From the NCBI RefSeq assembly GCF_036231355.1, contig NZ_CP109496.1, positions 2,232,001-2,296,000 on the forward strand: DNA of 64,000 nucleotides, given 5' to 3'. Positions within the stretch are counted from its first letter, which is position 1. Every line of letters begins with the position of its first letter. This document shows, in pieces, positions 59,091 through 64,000 of the stretch. Position numbers and translations under genes: made by a program. The stretch is from Streptomyces sp. NBC_01431 (GTDB lineage Bacteria > Actinomycetota > Actinomycetes > Streptomycetales > Streptomycetaceae). The notes below the pieces were generated by a model. That model had not been told where the DNA came from. It saw nothing but the letters and a program-made list of their open reading frames with translations, and did no database searches.

Positions 59091-61793
59091 ATGGGACTGT
59101 TGATTCCCGGAGGGCACGTTCCGGAGCCCCGCCAAGGAGATCCGGGCGTCGAGACGCGTACGAGGAGTTCTGTGATCACCGCGCGGGCGGCAGCCAGCTT
59201 CGACCCTGTCGGGCGGTCGGTCGCGACCGCCCGCGCCTTCGTCCGGGACACCCTCCAGGGATGGGGGTATGCGGACGTCGTGGACGACGCCGTGGTCCTG
59301 ACCAGCGAGCTCGTCACCAACGCGGTCGTCCACGCCGGTACCAAGGCGGACGTCCTGTGCCTGCGCTCCGAGGACGGCGTACGCGTAGAAGTGGCCGACC
59401 ACTACCCCGAACGTGAGATTCCGCTCCTCGGGTCCCCCGCCGACATCGCGGGACCCGACCGCGAGAACGGCCGCGGACTGCTGCTCTGCGCCGCCCTCGC
59501 CTCCCGCTGGGGCGTCGAGTACACACCGGCCAGGAAGAACGTCTGGTTCCAACTCGACCTCCCCGAGCGCTCGGTGGGCACCCGCTCCGCGGGCCCGGCC
59601 CTCCCCACGGCGCTGCTTCCCGTCACCGACGGCAGGGTCCGCGTCGCGGTCGTCCAGATCGACCGCGCCGGCGCCGTGCGCGCCTGGAACGAGGACGCCG
59701 AGGAGCTGTTCGGCTACCCGGCCGACCAGGTCACCGGCAAGGCCCTCACCGACTTCGCCGCCTGGCCGCACACCCCCGGCACCTCCACCGGCATCGTGGA
59801 GGCCCTCCAACTCTCGCGCTGGGAAGGCAGTTACGGGATAAGAGGCGCCGACGGCCGTGTGGTCCCCGTGTACGCATCCCACCTGCGCGTGCGCGACGCC
59901 GAGGGCGAGCCCTCCACGGTCTGCCTGCTGGTGCGCGACGACGAGCGGGCGGTGCTCCAGACCCCCGTCCGCCAGCCCGCCACCGACCCCGCCGCCCATG
60001 GCGACAACCGTAACCTCGACCCGTTCGAGGTCTTCATCGGATCCCCCGCCCCCGAAGACCTCGACGGCCTGCTCCAGCGCACCGTCGAACGCGCCCGCGA
60101 CATGCTGGACGGCGACTCCGCCTTCCTGCTGCTCGCCACCGACGACGAGACGGAGCTGGAGGTACGGGCCACCACCGGGCTCCCCTCCGCCCGCCAGCGC
60201 TTCGCCCGCGTCCCCGTGGAGGCGGGCACCGGACGGTACGGCTCGGCGCGGATGCCCGCCGTCCACGAGGACCTCGCGGCCGTCCCCGGCGCCGTGCCGC
60301 TCCTCGAAAGCACCGGCATGCGCTCGGTCGTCACTGTTCCGCTCAAGGTCGAGGGCCGCCTCACCGGCTCGCTCGGTGTGGCCGCGGAGTCCCCCGGCCG
60401 CTACTCCAACGAGGAGGCACTGCGCCTCCAGTTCGCCGCCGACCGCATCGCCCTGGCCGTCGAATCGGCTCGCCTGGGCGAGCTGGAACGCCTGCGCAGA
60501 GGCTCGTTGAGCTTCCTGGTCGAGGCCTCCGACCTCCTGGCCGGCACCCTGGACCGCGACCAGACGCTGGCCCTCATGGCCCAGATGACGGTCCCGACCC
60601 TGGCCACCTGGTGCGCCGTCTACACCATCGCCGACCAGGCCTCCGACCCGTACCTCTCCTACGTCCTGCACGAGGACGAGGAACGCATCGACGGCCTCAA
60701 GGCCCTCCTCGCCAAGATCGACCCCCCGGAGCCGGTACCCACCCCGGGCGCCCGGGTCTGGCTCGCGCCCAGCGAGGCCGCGCATCAGGACGCGCTCCGC
60801 GTCTCGATGCGCGACCTGGGGCGTTCCGGCAGCCCGCACGTGGGCGGCGGAATCGGCACCACCTTGTCGACCGCGGCCGCCGTCGGCGGGGAAACCGTCG
60901 TCCTGCCGCTCGTGGCCCGCAACCGCGTCATCGGCATGCTGACCCTTGGCAAACCGTCGGACGACCATTTCCGTCAGGAGATCCTCGAACTCGCCGAGGA
61001 CCTCTCCCGCCGGGCCGCCCTCGCGCTCGACAACGCCCGCCTCTACTCCGAGCGCATGGCCATCAGCCGCTCCCTCCAGCGCAGCCTGCTCCCGCCAGGC
61101 CTGCCCCAGATCCCGGGCGTCGAGGTCGAGGTGATCTACCGTGCGGCCGGCGAGGGCAACGAGGTGGGCGGTGACTTCTACGACCTCTTCCCCATCCGCG
61201 ACGGCGCGTACGGCTTCGCCATCGGCGACGTCTGCGGTACGGGCCCGGAGGCCGCCGCGGTCACCGGCCTGGCCCGGCACGCCCTGCGCCTGCTCGCCCG
61301 CGAGGGCTTCGGCGGCCCCGCCGTCCTGGAGCGCCTCAACGCGGCGATCCTCGACGAAGGGGCCCGCAGTCGCTTCCTCACCCTTCTCTACGGCGAGTTG
61401 TGGCCACAGGAGGACGGCAGCGCCATCCTGAAGATCGTCTGCGCCGGCCATCCGCTGCCGCTGCGCCTGCGCCAGGACGGCACCGTCGAACCGGCCGCCG
61501 AACCCCAGCCCCTCCTCGGCGTCATGGAGGACCTGGAGCTGTACGAGCAGACGATCACGCTGGACCCCGGTGACGTCCTGCTGTGCGTGACCGACGGGAT
61601 CACCGAGCGCCGCGAGGGCACGCGCATGCTCGGCGACGACGGCCTCACCGACGTCCTCGCCACGTGCACGGGCCTCACCGCCGGCGCCGTCGCAGCCCGC
61701 GTACTGCGCGCGGTAGAGCGATTCGCCGCCGAACCGGCCTCCGACGACATGGCGATCCTGGCCCTGCGCATCCCGGAACAGGACAAGCGATAA
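59091..61793 (+). CDS. osaC: Multidomain SigB regulator OsaC (kinase-PAS-GAF-PP2C)
   Basis: OsaC has 900 residues. An RsbW-like HATPase domain (about 35-155: VVLTSELVTNAVVHAG, ENGRGLLLCAALASRWG) can bind a sigma or anti-sigma partner. A PAS domain (about 180-290: AVRAWNEDAEELFGYPADQVTG) and two GAF domains (about 310-460 and 480-650) follow. The C-terminal PP2C/RsbU-type phosphatase (about 660-895) has EVGGDFYDLFPI, AIGDVCGTGPEAA and SDDMAILALR with the metal-binding aspartates. The start ATG has GGAGG upstream. In S. coelicolor OsaC down-regulates SigB after osmotic stress. Divergent orientation from osaA fits a shared circuit. Confidence 0.93.
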   Translation: MGLLIPGGHVPEPRQGDPGVETRTRSSVITARAAASFDPVGRSVATARAFVRDTLQGWGYADVVDDAVVLTSELVTNAVVHAGTKADVLCLRSEDGVRVEVADHYPEREIPLLGSPADIAGPDRENGRGLLLCAALASRWGVEYTPARKNVWFQLDLPERSVGTRSAGPALPTALLPVTDGRVRVAVVQIDRAGAVRAWNEDAEELFGYPADQVTGKALTDFAAWPHTPGTSTGIVEALQLSRWEGSYGIRGADGRVVPVYASHLRVRDAEGEPSTVCLLVRDDERAVLQTPVRQPATDPAAHGDNRNLDPFEVFIGSPAPEDLDGLLQRTVERARDMLDGDSAFLLLATDDETELEVRATTGLPSARQRFARVPVEAGTGRYGSARMPAVHEDLAAVPGAVPLLESTGMRSVVTVPLKVEGRLTGSLGVAAESPGRYSNEEALRLQFAADRIALAVESARLGELERLRRGSLSFLVEASDLLAGTLDRDQTLALMAQMTVPTLATWCAVYTIADQASDPYLSYVLHEDEERIDGLKALLAKIDPPEPVPTPGARVWLAPSEAAHQDALRVSMRDLGRSGSPHVGGGIGTTLSTAAAVGGETVVLPLVARNRVIGMLTLGKPSDDHFRQEILELAEDLSRRAALALDNARLYSERMAISRSLQRSLLPPGLPQIPGVEVEVIYRAAGEGNEVGGDFYDLFPIRDGAYGFAIGDVCGTGPEAAAVTGLARHALRLLAREGFGGPAVLERLNAAILDEGARSRFLTLLYGELWPQEDGSAILKIVCAGHPLPLRLRQDGTVEPAAEPQPLLGVMEDLELYEQTITLDPGDVLLCVTDGITERREGTRMLGDDGLTDVLATCTGLTAGAVAARVLRAVERFAAEPASDDMAILALRIPEQDKR

Positions 61794-61810
61794 CCGCGAG
61801 CGGGTACGCG

Positions 61811-61840
61811 AAAGGCCCCGCCCAATGGGCGGGGCCTTTC
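61811..61840. terminator. Strong hairpin terminator after osaC
   Basis: AAAGGCCCCGCCC, a short AAT loop and GGGCGGGGCCTTT form a 13-pair stem followed by TTTC, 18 bases after the osaC stop. It can also act on minus-strand transcripts ending after the tRNA. Confidence 0.85.
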
Positions 61841-61849
61841 GTATTCCTG

Positions 61850-61922
61850 AGCCCCCATGCGGAATCGAACCGCAGACCTTCTCCTTACCATGGAGACGCT
61901 CTACCGACTGAGCTATAGGGGC
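61850..61922 (-). tRNA. tRNA-Thr (anticodon GGT)
   Basis: The minus-strand cloverleaf is 73 bases long. The acceptor stem GCCCCTA pairs with TGGGGGC, the D-arm contains AGCTCAGTCGGTAGAGC, the anticodon stem TCTCC/GGAGA encloses loop ATGGTAA with anticodon GGT, and the T-arm has GGTTCGATTCC. It reads codon ACC. CCA is not encoded (the discriminator is T). It is adjacent to the osaC terminator and upstream of nothing else on its strand. Confidence 0.95.
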
Positions 61923-62013
61923 CTGTTGTTGTTTCGGGGTTTCCCCCCTCACCAACGAGATAAAGCATACCCCGAATCAGACGGTGTTCCGAACCACGAT
62001 CACCGGTACCGCG

Positions 62014-62709
62014 CTACGCGGGCTGCAAAAGCCCGCCGAGGGCGTTGCAGACCGAGACCAACCGCCGCAATTCCGGCTCCGAAAGCCCGTCGAGCGCCGG
62101 CAGCGCGAGCGTCTCGTCAGCGGCCCGCTCCGTCTCGGCCAGCATCCACCCGTCCCGCCTGAACTCCCGCATCCGGTGTACGGGAATGGGCACGGGCACC
62201 TCGCACGCGACCCCGCGCCGCCGCAACAACCGTGCGAACGCGTCCCGGTCCGGCCGTCCGTTGCCGGGAACTCGCACGACGTACTGCTGATAGCGATGCC
62301 CCTCGGCTGCCGTGGGCGTCTCCACCCCGACAAGCCGCCGATCCAAGTACCGTGCCCGCGACCGTCGTTGGGCCATCTCCCCATCCGCGACGGTACGGTC
62401 TTCCTGCTGTTCCCGCTCCCGCTGCTCCAAGAGCAACACCCCATGTCCGGCGGCCAGTTCGGAGAACGGGGCGACATCGGCCGGATACCCGAAGCGGTGT
62501 ACGAGTACGACGGCGCACGTCCTGGACGTGAGGGCCGCGCCGACGGCCTGTGGGGCGAGGCAGTAACTGAGCGGATCGATATCGGCGAACACCGGCACGG
62601 CCCCGGCCGCGACGATCGAGCGCGCCAACTCACCGGAGTCGAAGGCCGGCACGATCACCTCGTCGCCGGCGGCGACACCGGCGGACTTGAGCACTCCTGT
62701 CATCCCCAT
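62014..62709 (-). CDS. Shortened DegT/DnrJ/EryC1/StrS aminotransferase-like protein lacking the PLP lysine
   Basis: This 231-residue protein (ATG 62709 with AGAGGAC upstream; a GTG eight codons earlier is possible) is related to DegT-family aminotransferases, which are normally about 370 residues. The parts GVAAGDEVIVPAFDSGELARSI, GAVPVFADIDPLSYCL and HRFGYPADVAPFSELAAGHGVLLLE match the N-terminal third, and RVPGNGRPDRDAFARLLRRRGVACEVPVPIPVHRM matches the C-terminal third. The middle, with the catalytic Schiff-base Lys, is missing, and the EDAAQ motif reads LEQRERE. It cannot be a normal aminotransferase. It could be a conserved non-catalytic protein or a decayed gene; the open frame and codon use favour the former. 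Confidence 0.75.
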   Translation of the reverse strand: MGMTGVLKSAGVAAGDEVIVPAFDSGELARSIVAAGAVPVFADIDPLSYCLAPQAVGAALTSRTCAVVLVHRFGYPADVAPFSELAAGHGVLLLEQREREQQEDRTVADGEMAQRRSRARYLDRRLVGVETPTAAEGHRYQQYVVRVPGNGRPDRDAFARLLRRRGVACEVPVPIPVHRMREFRRDGWMLAETERAADETLALPALDGLSEPELRRLVSVCNALGGLLQPA

Positions 62710-62756
62710 GACAGCGGATCGTCCTCTTGGCACATGAACGCCAGGTAAGCGGGCAC

Positions 62757-62800
62757 AAAAAAACGCTGGCCCGTGAACCGAAGTTCAGGGGCCAGCGTTG
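62757..62800 (-). terminator. rRNA operon terminator
   Basis: Read on the minus strand, AACGCTGGCCCCTGAAC, a short TTCG loop and GTTCACGGGCCAGCGTT form a long stem followed by a run of T (complement of the seven A at 62757-62763). It lies just after the 5S gene and is a classic rho-independent terminator. Confidence 0.93.
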
Positions 62801-62806
62801 AAAGAT

Positions 62807-62926
62807 TGTTCGGCGGCGTCCTACTCTCCCACAGGGTCCCCCCTGCAGTACCATCGGCGCTGAAAGGCTTAGCTTCCGGGTTCGGAATGTAACCGGGCGT
62901 TTCCCTAACGCTATGACCACCGAAAC
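62807..62926 (-). rRNA. rrf: 5S ribosomal RNA
   Basis: The minus-strand sequence starts GTTTCGGTGGTCATAGCG and ends GGACGCCGCCGAACAA, about 120 bases. It has the conserved 5S features (CCGGTTACATTCCGAACCC and GGGGGGACCCTGTGGGAGAG) of Streptomyces. The ends pair as expected. It is separated by about 90 bases of spacer from the 23S gene and followed by the operon terminator. Confidence 0.96.
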
Positions 62927-63017
62927 ACTATGAAGTTGAACACCGGAACCCCAAGCAGGGGCTCTGACAGCTGTTCATTGCTTCAGAACAAACACAGTGG
63001 ACGCGAGCAACTGAGGA

Positions 63018-64000
<983 letters not shown>

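Overview
The window is chromosomal DNA of a Streptomyces-type actinomycete. The evidence is the very high GC content, frequent GTG starts, lipoboxes of the ATAC type, Streptomyces-style ribosomal RNA, and a gene order I recognise from memory as matching the conserved core around SCO5746-SCO5801 of S. coelicolor, read here in the opposite direction. The same recA/recX, miaA/miaB, dapF, hflX, ftsK, pgsA and clgR neighbourhood is also known from Mycobacterium. No insertion sequence, phage or CRISPR array was seen. Most of the sequence is ordinary core genome, with accessory elements between the core blocks.

Layout. Positions 1-5520 (minus strand) hold an NRPS-independent siderophore cluster cut by the left edge: a diaminobutyrate aminotransferase, an IucA/IucC synthetase, a GNAT acyltransferase and a second, partial IucA/IucC synthetase. 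A candidate iron box lies in the divergent promoter region. Positions 5853-8417 encode two tandem secreted lipoprotein serine proteases. Positions 8569-19834 form a minus-strand core block (hflX, an M1 peptidase, a RelA/SpoT homologue, dapF, miaA, an extradiol-dioxygenase-like protein, miaB), interrupted by two small plus-strand genes (an acidic protein and an MT0933-type antitoxin). Positions 19904-26843 hold a TAXI-type binding protein, a two-component system and the gluABCD amino-acid transporter. Positions 26987-30036 hold an FAD monooxygenase and a sulfur module, in which a 28-residue Cys-containing leader peptide precedes cysteine dioxygenase and rhodanese genes. Two short tandem-repeat arrays flank that module.

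Positions 30506-34120 are the recX/recA region with an SOS-like box, an AI-2E-type membrane protein and a DUF3046 protein. Positions 34201-44313 hold a terpenoid-cyclase-like protein, azlC/azlD with an AraC regulator, the giant helicase Lhr, a C-rich spacer, a Nei-type glycosylase, a probably leaderless SDR gene and a small membrane protein. Positions 44476-52241 (minus strand) hold dps, clgR, cinA, pgsA, rimO, a RodZ-like protein and ftsK. Positions 52365-61793 hold the osmoadaptation genes osaB, osaA and the divergent osaC. The right end has tRNA-Thr(GGT), a shortened DegT-family protein, and the 3' end of an rRNA operon (5S and partial 23S) on the minus strand with its terminator.

The genes fall into functional groups: iron acquisition; DNA repair (RecA, RecX, Nei, Lhr); tRNA and ribosome modification (MiaA, MiaB, RimO, HflX); stress control (RSH, ClgR, Dps, OsaABC); and sulfur amino-acid catabolism. 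The least described parts are the siderophore cluster, the paired protease lipoproteins, the leader-peptide sulfur module with its repeat arrays, and the catalytically incomplete DegT protein beside the rRNA operon.
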